Below, in pieces: positions 7,739 to 15,415 of a stretch of 32,718 nt of DNA. Under the pieces are notes generated by a model that worked only from the letters and a program-made list of their open reading frames with translations, had not been told where the DNA came from and made no database searches. The number at the start of each line of letters is the position of its first letter. The stretch's first letter is position 1. Source of the DNA: Hymenobacter persicinus (lineage in GTDB: Bacteria; Bacteroidota; Bacteroidia; Cytophagales; Hymenobacteraceae); NCBI RefSeq assembly GCF_004167665.1, contig NZ_SEWE01000051.1, positions 1 to 32,718 of the forward strand, read 5' to 3'. The translations under genes were made by a program, and so were the position numbers.

Positions 7739-8764
7739 CTAAAACTCGTATTCGTCGCGGTGGCGCCGGGCGTAGCGACCCCGCGGCTCCCGGTGGCCCG
7801 CGCGGCTGTTAGGCTGGCCGTTTCTGTCGCGCAGCAGCAGGTAGCCTAGCCCACCAACCAGCGCCGCCCCGATGATCCACTTGGGCAGGGGCGCCTCCGG
7901 CCGCGGCGGCACCGCCACGACCCCGGTCTCGTCGGTGACGGCCGGGTGACCCACGTAGCGGCCCTGGGCGGGCACGGCCACTTGGTCGAAGTGGGCGGAT
8001 AGCTCGTGGAGCTGGCGGCGGAGCTCCTCGCCGTGCATCGGAATGCCGTGGCCGGTGGCCGCCACCTGGGGCTCCAGGGCCGCCAGCTTCGCCACCGATT
8101 CGCGCGCCTGAGCCCAGTCGATGGTGAAGTAGGCGGGCGGGCCGTGCACTTCCTGCTGCTGCTCGAGTACCGCCAGCCCCGATTCCTGCTGCACGGTCAC
8201 GAAAGCGTCGCCGGCCAGCAGGGTACGGTCGGATTCCCGAAAAAAGGAAACGTGGCCGGGGGAGTGGCCAGGAGTGTGCAGCCAGCGCCACTCGGCCAGA
8301 AACGGGACCGTGCCATTGACGGGTAGGGCCTGCACCCGGGAACCCAGGTCGATGGGCTTGCGGGGGTAGAGAAACGACAGGGCCGCCATGGCGCCCCCGC
8401 CCACCGAGGGGTCCGGGGGCGGATACGAGGACCGGCCGGTGAGGTAAGGCAGCTCCAGGGGGTGAGCGTACACGGGCACGTTCCAGGTTTCGGCCAGGGT
8501 TTTCAGCGCGCCCACGTGGTCGAAGTGGCCGTGGGTGAGGATGATGGCCGCCGGTGGGTTGTTGGGTCCGAAAATGGCCTCGGCCTGGCGGCGAATTTTG
8601 TCGGCCGAGCCGTAGAGGCCGGCGTCAACCAGCACCCAGGGCTCGAGCGGGGAGGAGGTGTCGCGCAGGAAATACAGGTTGACAAACACGTTGCGCAGCC
8701 CCCAGACTCCGGGCACGACGGCCTGCAAGTCGGGAGTGGTGGCGCGGGTGGCATGGTTGGGCAT
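7739..8764 (-). CDS. Metallo-beta-lactamase-fold hydrolase with a C-terminal membrane segment
   Basis: A 341-residue protein, ATG at 8764. The MBL signature THGHFDH is at residues 77-83, with H167 in HTPGHSPGH, D186 in LLAGDAF and H239 in TGHGIP completing the dinuclear metal site, as in glyoxalase II-like hydrolases. The N-terminus has no signal peptide. After the catalytic domain (about 1-285) comes a Pro-rich linker, one hydrophobic helix (about 296-312, WIIGAALVGGLGYLLL) and a basic 29-residue tail. This suggests a tail-anchored membrane protein with the enzyme on the cytoplasmic side; topology is inferred. Substrate unknown. It follows the HTTM gene on the same strand after 108 bases, possibly a loose operon. 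Confidence 0.9.
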   Translation of the reverse strand: MPNHATRATTPDLQAVVPGVWGLRNVFVNLYFLRDTSSPLEPWVLVDAGLYGSADKIRRQAEAIFGPNNPPAAIILTHGHFDHVGALKTLAETWNVPVYAHPLELPYLTGRSSYPPPDPSVGGGAMAALSFLYPRKPIDLGSRVQALPVNGTVPFLAEWRWLHTPGHSPGHVSFFRESDRTLLAGDAFVTVQQESGLAVLEQQQEVHGPPAYFTIDWAQARESVAKLAALEPQVAATGHGIPMHGEELRRQLHELSAHFDQVAVPAQGRYVGHPAVTDETGVVAVPPRPEAPLPKWIIGAALVGGLGYLLLRDRNGQPNSRAGHREPRGRYARRHRDEYEF

Positions 8765-8872
8765 AATCGTAGCGGTGAGGTGGACGGGTATTCTTCCTAC
8801 GAAACCGCCGCCGCCGGGATGGTTACGGCTAAGCTTGCAACAGTGGTTTGTGTTGATTTATAAACAGATAAG

Positions 8873-10420
8873 CTACTGCTGGTTTGGGTCTGTCGGCGTT
8901 TCTGGGGCGCATCCGCAAAGCACTTCCCGCACGGGCGCGGCCACTCGGTAGTCGGGCAAGGACACTTCCTTCATGTAGATAACTTCGAGCTGACGCAGGG
9001 GCGGATGGGCCGGGTTTTCGTGCCAGAGGCGCAGCAGATAGTTGCAGTAGTAGGGCCGCATGTAGGCATTGTCGACGAACAGGTAGTTCTCCGAATACTT
9101 GCGCCACCGGTCATTCTTGAACAGCGCCATCACCGAGGCTGGCTTGCCGTAGCGCACCGGCGCCCCGCCCCGGTTCAGGTCGAGGCGCTGGCCCGTGGTG
9201 GTGGTGCCCTCCAGAATGTACCAGCCGTCGTCCTTGAACACGGTGGGCGCAAACATGCCCCAGTGCTGGTCGACGCGGAACAGGTAGCCAAACCACCGCA
9301 GCGGTGCCGACATATGCAGCGCGGGTTGGCCCTGCACGCTGTCCAGGTTCCACCACACCACGTAGCCCAGCAGCACGGCCACCAGCGTGTCGCGCAGGGC
9401 GCGGGCCAGCCACCGGCCCCGGTCGGAAAGCTGCACCGTGGATTCCACCCGAATCCGCACCGGGCTGCGCAGGCGAGCCAGTCGGGGCCGAAAAGTGGAC
9501 AGCGGCCGGGTCAGGTACGGGGCCAACTGCCAGGCCCGGGGGCGCCCGAACCTTTCCAGCCAGTCGAGGGCCACGGGCGGCAGCAGCCCCAGCACCGAAA
9601 CTAGGTTGATCAGGAAAAACAGCCCCACAAACAGCGTCAGGCTGATGCCCAGGTGAAAGCCGAACATCACGCCCACAAACAGCAGCCGCCACCAGCGCAC
9701 CCCAAACGGCAGCAGCAGCACGAAAGGCAACAGCAGCTCGGTGTAGTAGGTAGCAAACGTGAGCACCCGCATCAGCCCCGGGTAGGCGTAGAGCAGGCGG
9801 CCGCCGGGCATCAGCACCTGGTCGAGGCTGAGGGCGTAGTAGATGGCGGTTCCGTCGCGGTTCCACTCGGGGCCGCTTTTCAGCAGAGCCGTACACCAGT
9901 AGACCAGCGCAATCTGCAGCACGTAGGCCACCGTGGCGGCGCTGAAATACTCCTCGGCCGCGGGCTGGGGCCGGCGGCGCGAGTCCAGGGAGTAGAATCG
10001 GCCCCAGGGCAGAAAGATGGCCCAGAACAGCAGCATCCGCAGCAGGTCGTCGCCGCCCTGCCCGATAAGCGGGTTGCGGTTCTGCACCGACACGAGCAGA
10101 ATCCAGGACAACACCGTGGCCGTGCGGGTCTGATAGCCCACCAGCAAGGCCCCGGCCACCACTACGGCCAGCCCAAACAGCCCGGCCTGCACCACCCACA
10201 GGCCGCTGGCAGCGTGCAAGGAAAACTGGTAGGGATTCCAGCAGTACTGTTGCAGCACGTGCAGGGGCAGCACGCCCATATTCGAGTAGTGAGCCTCCAA
10301 ATCAGTGCTGCGAATGGCCAAATCGAGCAGCACGACGGCCGCCACCCCGATGCGCAGCAGCGCCAGGGCCCGCAGGTCGAGAGTGAAGGGGCGACGAAGC
10401 AGGCGGAGCAGTCGGAGCAT
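8873..10420 (-). CDS. HTTM-domain membrane protein (vitamin K-dependent gamma-carboxylase-like)
   Basis: A 515-residue multi-pass protein, ATG at 10420. The first 300 residues form a run of hydrophobic helices with the HTTM landmarks: DLRALALLRIGVAAVVLLDL at the start, then NRNPLIGQGGDDLLRMLLFWAIFLPWGRFYSLD, then a WCTALLKSG-EWNRDGTAIYYAL block, then further helices. The C-terminal third is hydrophilic with WGMFAPTVFKDDGWYILEG, as in bacterial relatives of the gamma-carboxylase. Bacterial HTTM proteins have no settled function; carboxylase activity should not be assumed. The divergent neighbour 255 bases away encodes a DCC thiol oxidoreductase, a common partner of HTTM genes. The promoter is not evident. 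Confidence 0.85.
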   Translation of the reverse strand: MLRLLRLLRRPFTLDLRALALLRIGVAAVVLLDLAIRSTDLEAHYSNMGVLPLHVLQQYCWNPYQFSLHAASGLWVVQAGLFGLAVVVAGALLVGYQTRTATVLSWILLVSVQNRNPLIGQGGDDLLRMLLFWAIFLPWGRFYSLDSRRRPQPAAEEYFSAATVAYVLQIALVYWCTALLKSGPEWNRDGTAIYYALSLDQVLMPGGRLLYAYPGLMRVLTFATYYTELLLPFVLLLPFGVRWWRLLFVGVMFGFHLGISLTLFVGLFFLINLVSVLGLLPPVALDWLERFGRPRAWQLAPYLTRPLSTFRPRLARLRSPVRIRVESTVQLSDRGRWLARALRDTLVAVLLGYVVWWNLDSVQGQPALHMSAPLRWFGYLFRVDQHWGMFAPTVFKDDGWYILEGTTTTGQRLDLNRGGAPVRYGKPASVMALFKNDRWRKYSENYLFVDNAYMRPYYCNYLLRLWHENPAHPPLRQLEVIYMKEVSLPDYRVAAPVREVLCGCAPETPTDPNQQ

Positions 10421-10591
10421 AGGCGGCAGCGCGGCGGGCAGGGCGGCTTTTTCCGGCGGTGGATGGGCGGCCGTTGTTTCTTACGCGGGATTTTGCCGGA
10501 AAGCCGGTAGCGTTGAGTTTTCGCCTGCCGCCCCGCCGCGCCAACGCTTCTGCCCGGTGCGCCGGGCAAACTGCCGGCCCGGGGCTGCGTA

Positions 10592-10629
10592 AGCAGAAGG
10601 GCGTTACTTTAGCAGAAGGGCGTTACTTT
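10592..10629. repeat. Perfect 19-bp tandem duplication upstream of the DCC gene
   Basis: AGCAGAAGGGCGTTACTTT occurs at 10592-10610 and again, directly abutting, at 10611-10629. Each copy ends in a partial -7-like box (TACTTTAG at 10605-10612; TACTTTTC at 10624-10631). The duplication lies in the 255-base spacer between the HTTM and DCC genes, about 47 bases before the DCC start. Confidence 0.9.
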
Positions 10630-10675
10630 TCGCCGGGTTTCCGGTTGCTTTACCGTATCCAGCTTCGCTTCGGCC

Positions 10676-11086
10676 ATGTCTTCCCCTGAACCTGCCACTA
10701 TCCTCTTCGACGGCGTCTGCAACCTCTGCAACGGCTTCGTGCAGTTTATCATCCGCCACGACCCGGCCGGGCGCTTCCGCTTTGCCTCCCTGCAGTCGGC
10801 GGCCGGGCGGGCTGTGCTGGAGGCCCAGGGCGCGCAACTGCCGGCTGCCGACCCCGAATCAGTGCTGCTGGTTGCCGACGGGCAGGTGTATTCCCATTCC
10901 ACGGCCGTACTCCAGATTGCCCGGCGGCTGGGCGGCATGTGGCGGCTACTGACGGTGGCTCGGCTGCTGCCCCGCCGCTGGCGCGACGCCCTCTACCGGT
11001 TCGTGGCCCGGCACCGCTACCAGTGGTTTGGGCGCCAGGATGCCTGCCTGCTGCCTTCGCCGGAGCTGGCCCAGCGGTTTCTGTAG
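10676..11086 (+). CDS. DCC-family thiol-disulfide oxidoreductase (DUF393)
   Basis: A 136-residue protein, usual length for the family, ATG at 10676. It begins with the defining motif FDGVCNLCN (residues 11-19; D12, C15, C18), a CxxC redox pair in a thioredoxin-like fold, and carries the family pattern of SLQSAAGRAVL and ESVLLVADGQVYSHSTAVLQIARRLGG. No signal peptide is seen, so cytoplasmic or inner-membrane-associated. The natural partner is unknown. The divergent HTTM gene next door fits the recurrent HTTM/DCC association and suggests linked redox chemistry (inference). It is followed after 104 bases by an MDR oxidoreductase with no hairpin between them. Confidence 0.9.
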   Translation: MSSPEPATILFDGVCNLCNGFVQFIIRHDPAGRFRFASLQSAAGRAVLEAQGAQLPAADPESVLLVADGQVYSHSTAVLQIARRLGGMWRLLTVARLLPRRWRDALYRFVARHRYQWFGRQDACLLPSPELAQRFL

Positions 11087-11190
11087 GGTGGTCCGTTTCG
11101 GTTTTGCTGCCGACTTTTGCCGGCCCCGGCGCGGCCTGCCACTGCACCAGAGCCGGCTTGTTTGTTTCTAACTCTTCCCAACCACCGTTT

Positions 11191-12195
11191 ATGCACGCTC
11201 TTCAGCTCAATGGCATCGGCCAGCCGCTTCACCTCACCGAAGTTCCCACGCCCGCGCCCGGTCCGGGGGAGGTACTAGTTGAGCTGCGCGCCGCGGCCCT
11301 CAACCACCGCGACGTCTGGATTCAGAAAGGGCAGTACGCCGGCCTGAGGTTTCCCTGCATCCTGGGCTCCGACGGGGCCGGGGTGGTGACGGCCCTGGGC
11401 GAGGGCGCCGATGCCAGCCTGCTGGGCCAGCGCGTGCTCATCAACCCCGGGCAGAACTGGGGCGACAATCCGCGCGCTCAGGCCCGCAGCTTCACGATTC
11501 TGGGGCTGCCCCAGCAGGGCACGTTCGCCGAATGTGTGAGCGTACCGGCCGAGAAAGTCTACGCCCTGCCCGCCCACCTGTCCTTCGAACAGGCGGCCGC
11601 TCTGCCCGTGGGTGGCGTCACGGCCTACCGGTCGGTGTTTACCCGGGCCGGACTCCAGGCCGGGGAGCGGGTGCTCATCACCGGCGTGGGGGGCGGCGTG
11701 GCCCTGCTGGCTTTGCAACTGGCCGTGGCCGCCGGCGCCCAGGTCTGGGTGACGTCGGGCTCAGGGGATAAGCTGGCCCGCGCTACGGCCCTCGGGGCCC
11801 GGGGCGGCATCAGCTACCACCAGGATAACTGGGCTGCGGACCTAGTGAAGCAGGCCGGCGGGCCGTTCGACGTCATCGTGGACAGCGCGGCCGGGCCGGG
11901 CTTCGGCGCCTTGCTCGATGCAGCCGCGCCGGGCGGCCGTATCGTGTTTTACGGGGGCACCCTGGGCGCTATTTCGGACCTGCCCCCGGCCAAGATCTTC
12001 TGGAAGCAGCTTTCCATTCTGGGCTCCACCATGGGCACTGAAGCCGATTTTGCCGCCATGGTCGACTTCGTGACCCGGCACGCGCTGGTGCCAGTAGTCG
12101 ACCAGGTTTTTCCGCTGGCCGAAGGCGAAGCCGCCATGCGCCGCCTGGACGAAGGGCAGCAGTTTGGTAAAATTGTGCTCCAAATTAAAGCCTGA
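11191..12195 (+). CDS. MDR-family NAD(P)H-dependent oxidoreductase (quinone-reductase-like)
   Basis: A 334-residue protein. The open frame extends back to 10939 through the DCC gene, but ATG at 11191 (MHALQLNGIGQPLHLTEVPTP) matches the normal family N-terminus, and the extension is antisense-like noise. A GroES-like domain covers about 1-130; the Rossmann fold carries GVGGGVALLALQLAVAAGAQV near 165-185. The catalytic zinc Cys of classical alcohol dehydrogenases is replaced (ALNHRDVWIQKG at 36-47) and the structural four-Cys lobe is absent, so this is a zinc-free member despite the common family name. Expected reaction: NADPH-dependent reduction of enones, quinones or aldehydes; substrate unknown. 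A strong terminator follows 22 bases after the stop. Confidence 0.88.
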   Translation: MHALQLNGIGQPLHLTEVPTPAPGPGEVLVELRAAALNHRDVWIQKGQYAGLRFPCILGSDGAGVVTALGEGADASLLGQRVLINPGQNWGDNPRAQARSFTILGLPQQGTFAECVSVPAEKVYALPAHLSFEQAAALPVGGVTAYRSVFTRAGLQAGERVLITGVGGGVALLALQLAVAAGAQVWVTSGSGDKLARATALGARGGISYHQDNWAADLVKQAGGPFDVIVDSAAGPGFGALLDAAAPGGRIVFYGGTLGAISDLPPAKIFWKQLSILGSTMGTEADFAAMVDFVTRHALVPVVDQVFPLAEGEAAMRRLDEGQQFGKIVLQIKA

Positions 12196-12217
12196 AAATC
12201 ACGTAAAGTTTCTACTC

Positions 12218-12255
12218 GAAAAGCCCGCGCCGGGGAATGTTGGCGCGGGCTTTTC
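12218..12255 (+). terminator. Terminator after the MDR oxidoreductase gene
   Basis: Perfect 14-bp stem: GAAAAGCCCGCGCC (12218-12231) with GGCGCGGGCTTTTC (12242-12255), 10-base loop, T4 at the end of the 3' arm. Confidence 0.92.
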
Positions 12256-12304
12256 TGTTAGTAATACAGCGAAGAATGCTACGATTTTAAGCTGACTTGA
12301 CCCG

Positions 12305-12571
12305 ATGAAAAATCCCGCTGAATACCTCGATGACCACGTTTTTGAAGCCCGCCGCCCACGCAAGGAGCTCCAGGCGGTAGTCGCCTACAACGATGCCGTG
12401 CGCGCCGTTGAGCAGGCTTTGGCGGATGCGGAAAAGTACAAGTATCTGCTCATGCGCGCCCTGCGCCGCCACGCCGACGATATGGCGGCCTTGATTCCGT
12501 CCGCTGCTCCTGCTGAGGAGCTGACTATTTTGCCATTGTACCCCGAGCCGCAACAGGAGCGGGCTGCTTAA
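12305..12571 (+). CDS. Small hypothetical protein
   Basis: An 88-residue protein, ATG at 12305. It is highly charged and mostly helical in appearance: RRPRKELQAVVAYNDAVRAVEQALADAEKYKYLLMRALRRHADDM reads as a possible amphipathic or coiled helix, followed by a Pro-rich C-terminus. There is no signal, membrane segment, Cys or known motif. Codon usage resembles its neighbours, and the gene is framed by a terminator on each side, which supports a real monocistronic gene. I do not recognise a family and no function is proposed. Confidence 0.6.
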   Translation: MKNPAEYLDDHVFEARRPRKELQAVVAYNDAVRAVEQALADAEKYKYLLMRALRRHADDMAALIPSAAPAEELTILPLYPEPQQERAA

Positions 12572-12587
12572 GAACTCCTTGCATGCG

Positions 12588-12635
12588 TAACTGCAACGGC
12601 CAGCTTTCCACCCGGAAAGCTGGCCGTTGCAGTTA
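12588..12635. terminator. 22-bp perfect hairpin between two convergent genes, overlapping a stop codon
   Basis: The arms 12588-12609 and 12614-12635 are perfectly complementary over 22 bp with loop ACCC; the apex is AGCTTTCC/GGAAAGCT. The TAA stop of the minus-strand FAD protein gene (12633-12635) is part of the stem. No long T-run follows on either side, so its strength comes from the stem. Confidence 0.85.
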
Positions 12636-14042
12636 ACCCAGACTTTCGACAGGCCCGACGGGTAGCTGCTGGCCCAGCGTGGCCGCCAGGGCCGCTGCCT
12701 GCTGACGCAGCTCCGGCACTGCCGTCGACTCAAAGTAAGCCGGGCGCCGGGCCGGTCCGAGCGTGTAGAACACTGCCGATATATCACCCTGAGAGGTGCG
12801 CAGCGCCCCGTGCCCATCGGTTTGGATGCCCAGGCGCAACGGGTCGGGCACCAGATGGCCCGCCTCGCGCAAGCTCACCACCAGCGGCGCGTCAATGCGG
12901 GTGTAGTCGAGCAAGGGGCCCGTGCAGCTGATAACGTGCCGGGCCGTGAGCCACCGGTCCCGGCCGTTTTTGTGCACCTGCACGGCCAGCTCGTCGCCCT
13001 GGGGGACAATCTGCCGCACCTTACCCAGCGCCGTCCCGACAACGCCGGCGTCGATAAGGGCCTGAACGGCCGCCACGTTCTGGGGCGGGCTGCGGTGGCG
13101 CTGCACCGACCAGATGGAGGCCACGTGCCGCAGAAACCGCGCCTGCTCCGCCAGCGGCCATGCCGCCCAGATTCGGCCCAAATCCGGCCGTAGCGAATCC
13201 AGCACGGGCCGCCAGTCGATGCCCTGCCGGGCGGCTTCGCGGATGCGGCGGCGCACGGCGCCCAGTACGGCGCCCACGGTGGTCAGCCCGCCTAGGTCCG
13301 TGGCGTAGAAGTTGGGGTAGGAAAGGCCCATCGGGCCGTGCCCGGCCGGCCAGCGCCCATTGCGCGACACCACCGTGACCGGGCCCGTGTGCCCGTCGGC
13401 GTGCAGGCCCAGCAGTACGTCGACGGCCGTGAGGCCCGAGCCGATGAGCAGCACCGAATCCTCGGGAGCAATGCCGCGCAGGGCCCCCGGAGCCCAGGGG
13501 TTGCCGTGGTAAGTAGGATGCGTCAGGTAGCGGTGGTCGGGGCCGGTGGGCGGCAGGGGCGGAAAATTACCCAGCGCGAGCACCACGTGCTGGCTTAGGA
13601 GCTCTCCGCCGCCGGCCAGCCGTACGGTAGCCGAGCGGCCGTCCGCGGCCAGGTCGGCGGAAATGGCAGCATCGGGGTGGCAGAAAAACCGCAGCCCGTT
13701 GCTGGCCGGGGCGACCAGGGTGCCGGCCACGAGCTCCTGCAGGTAGCGGCCGTAGGTTTGGCGGGAGCAGAACTGTTCGTCGCAGGCCGGCAAACCGGTT
13801 TGGTGCAGCCAGTTGGTAAAGTGGTCAGGCTCGTCGGGAAAGGCGCTCAGAAACGGGGTGCGCACGTTGAGCAGGTACTCCGGGCGCCGGGCCGAGTACG
13901 CCAGCCCCGGACCGGGGGCAGGGCGCGGCTCCACCACGTGCACGTCGCAGGCGTAGGGCCCACCGGGCAGGCGGGCCAGCTGCACGAGCAGCATGGAGCC
14001 CGAAAATCCTCCGCCCAGAATGGTGATGACGTGTCGTTGCAC
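12633..14042 (-). CDS. FAD/NAD(P)-binding protein, COG4529/YdhS-like
   Basis: About 469 residues if GTG at 14042 is the start, giving (M)QRHVITILGGGFSGSML, where the FAD-binding glycine motif GGGFSG sits at the normal distance from the N-terminus. The frame stays open to a GTG at 14135, but that 31-residue extension (PNTRTRLPAG...) is Ser/Arg-rich and unlike the family. A second dinucleotide motif, VLLIGSGLTAVDVLLGL, near 195-212 marks the NAD(P)H site. Other family marks: GPGLAYSARRPEYLLNVRTPFLSAFPDEPDHFTNWL and ISCTGP near the C-terminus. Members are flavoproteins of unknown substrate, sometimes called hydroxyacylglutathione hydrolase-like by error. It is downstream of rfaD but separated by a terminator. 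Confidence 0.85.
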   Translation of the reverse strand: MQRHVITILGGGFSGSMLLVQLARLPGGPYACDVHVVEPRPAPGPGLAYSARRPEYLLNVRTPFLSAFPDEPDHFTNWLHQTGLPACDEQFCSRQTYGRYLQELVAGTLVAPASNGLRFFCHPDAAISADLAADGRSATVRLAGGGELLSQHVVLALGNFPPLPPTGPDHRYLTHPTYHGNPWAPGALRGIAPEDSVLLIGSGLTAVDVLLGLHADGHTGPVTVVSRNGRWPAGHGPMGLSYPNFYATDLGGLTTVGAVLGAVRRRIREAARQGIDWRPVLDSLRPDLGRIWAAWPLAEQARFLRHVASIWSVQRHRSPPQNVAAVQALIDAGVVGTALGKVRQIVPQGDELAVQVHKNGRDRWLTARHVISCTGPLLDYTRIDAPLVVSLREAGHLVPDPLRLGIQTDGHGALRTSQGDISAVFYTLGPARRPAYFESTAVPELRQQAAALAATLGQQLPVGPVESLG

Positions 14043-14143
14043 CCGGCTTGATTCGTGAGAATGAGAAGATGAGCGGCACTCGAAAGCGGCGGAAACCCGA
14101 AACCCCGCCGGCAGCCTCGTGCGCGTATTTGGCACAAAACGAA

Positions 14144-14177
14144 GCAGCCCGCCCCAGGTTTAGGTGGGGCGGGCTGC
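14144..14177 (-). terminator. Terminator downstream of rfaD
   Basis: Perfect 13-bp stem GCAGCCCGCCCCA (14144-14156) with TGGGGCGGGCTGC (14165-14177), 8-base loop. Read on the minus strand it is followed by TTCGTTTTG, a U-rich tail, so it ends the rfaD transcript before the FAD protein gene. Confidence 0.88.
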
Positions 14178-14252
14178 AAATAAGGGCTTTTACCGAGAAA
14201 CGCCGCGCGGTCAGGGCCTTGCTGGGCGCATTAAAATTATGGCATCGGCGGC

Positions 14253-15218
14253 CTAGAGGTAGGCGCCCGGCACCAGGTAGTTGCGCACGTAGTCATCGAT
14301 GCCGTCTTCGAGGCGGGTGAAGGGCCGGTCGTAGCCGATGCTGCGCAGCTTGCTCATATCGGCCTGGGTGTAGTACTGGTACGTGTCGCGGATGTCCTCG
14401 GGCGTGTCGCGGAAGCGGATGTCGGCCGTGCGGTCCAGGGCCTGGAACGTGTTCAGGGTCAGGTCCAGGAAGGTGCGGGCCTCGCCGGTGCCCAGGTTGT
14501 AGATGCCCGAGTGCTGGCGGTGGTTCATCAGAAAGAAGCACACTTCCACCACGTCCTTGACGTAGACGAAGTCACGCTGCTGCTCCCCGTCGGCGTAATC
14601 AGGGTTGTGGGAGCGGAACAACGTCATGGAGCCGTGCTGGCGGATCTGCTCGAAGGCGTGGAAAATCACCGAAGCCATGCGGCCCTTGTGGTACTCGTTG
14701 GGCCCGTAGACGTTAAAGAACTTCAGTCCGGCCCAGAAAAAGGGCTTTTCCGCCTGCTGCACGGCCCAGTTGTCGAAGTCGTTCTTAGAGTCGCCGTAGG
14801 GATTCAGGGGCCGGAGCAGGGGCAGCAGCGCGTCGTCGTCGGAGTAGCCTAGCGTGCCCGAGCCGTAGGTAGCGGCCGACGAGGCGTACACCAGCGGCAA
14901 CTGGTACTGGCAGCAGGCCCGCCACATCTTCTGCGAATACTCCAGGTTAAGCAAGTCAAAAATAGCCTTGTCCTGCTCGGTCGTGTCGGTGCGGGCGCCG
15001 AGGTGGAAGATGAACTCGACCTGCTCGTGGTTGGTGTCGAGCCACTCAAAGAACTCGTTGCGGTCCACGTACTCGCGCAGGCGCTTGCCTTTGAGGTTGG
15101 CGAGCTTGCGCTCCACGGCGAAATTATCGACCACCACGATGTCGTTGAAATTGGCGGCGTTCAGGCGGGTAACTAGGCAGCTGGCAATAAAGCCGGCCGC
15201 TCCGGTGACAACTATCAT
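14253..15218 (-). CDS. rfaD: ADP-L-glycero-D-manno-heptose 6-epimerase
   Basis: A 321-residue extended SDR enzyme, ATG at 15218. It converts ADP-D-glycero-D-manno-heptose to the L,D form used in lipopolysaccharide inner-core synthesis; cytoplasmic, NADP-dependent. The nucleotide motif TGAAGFIAS is at 5-13, the active-site Ser in YASSAATYG at 111-119, and the catalytic pair Y141 and K145 in YGDSK. KFFNVYGPNEYHKGRMASVIFH and RDFVYVKDVV match HldD/RfaD specifically rather than generic UDP-sugar epimerases. The third glycine of the usual GxxGxxG is Ala12. It diverges from the ABC binding-protein gene and has its own promoter candidate and terminator. lpxB, another LPS gene, lies 2.6 kb away on the other strand. 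Confidence 0.93.
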   Translation of the reverse strand: MIVVTGAAGFIASCLVTRLNAANFNDIVVVDNFAVERKLANLKGKRLREYVDRNEFFEWLDTNHEQVEFIFHLGARTDTTEQDKAIFDLLNLEYSQKMWRACCQYQLPLVYASSAATYGSGTLGYSDDDALLPLLRPLNPYGDSKNDFDNWAVQQAEKPFFWAGLKFFNVYGPNEYHKGRMASVIFHAFEQIRQHGSMTLFRSHNPDYADGEQQRDFVYVKDVVEVCFFLMNHRQHSGIYNLGTGEARTFLDLTLNTFQALDRTADIRFRDTPEDIRDTYQYYTQADMSKLRSIGYDRPFTRLEDGIDDYVRNYLVPGAYL

Positions 15219-15235
15219 AAGGCAGAGATTTTACT

Positions 15236-15243
15236 CAAAAGTA
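15236..15243 (-). promoter_or_regulatory. -7 promoter box of rfaD
   Basis: On the minus strand this reads TACTTTTG, a full match to TAnnTTTG, 17 bases before the rfaD start codon. No good TTTG element lies at -33. Confidence 0.6.
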
Positions 15244-15403
15244 GGGAAAACAGCCGGGTTGGGTATCTAGGTTAGGCACTGCGCCGCCACCGGGCGCCTG
15301 GGCGTTGAACGAAGCGGCGGGCAATGCGGGTGAAGGAAGCCGGTTTTTGGCTTTGGCGCCAACGATTGAACTGACGGGGTGCGGCGCTCCAACCTAGCGG
15401 CGC

Positions 15404-15411
15404 TACCTTTG
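15404..15411 (+). promoter_or_regulatory. -7 promoter box of the ABC binding-protein gene, leaderless arrangement
   Basis: TACCTTTG is a full match to TAnnTTTG and ends 4 bases before the ATG at 15416, the same spacing as at 6956-6968. No -33 element is evident. Confidence 0.6.
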
Positions 15412-15415
15412 AGCC

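Noticed and set aside
10939..11190. N-terminal extension of the MDR oxidoreductase frame by 84 codons
   Set aside because: It overlaps the DCC gene in another frame and is unlike the family; ATG at 11191 gives the normal N-terminus.
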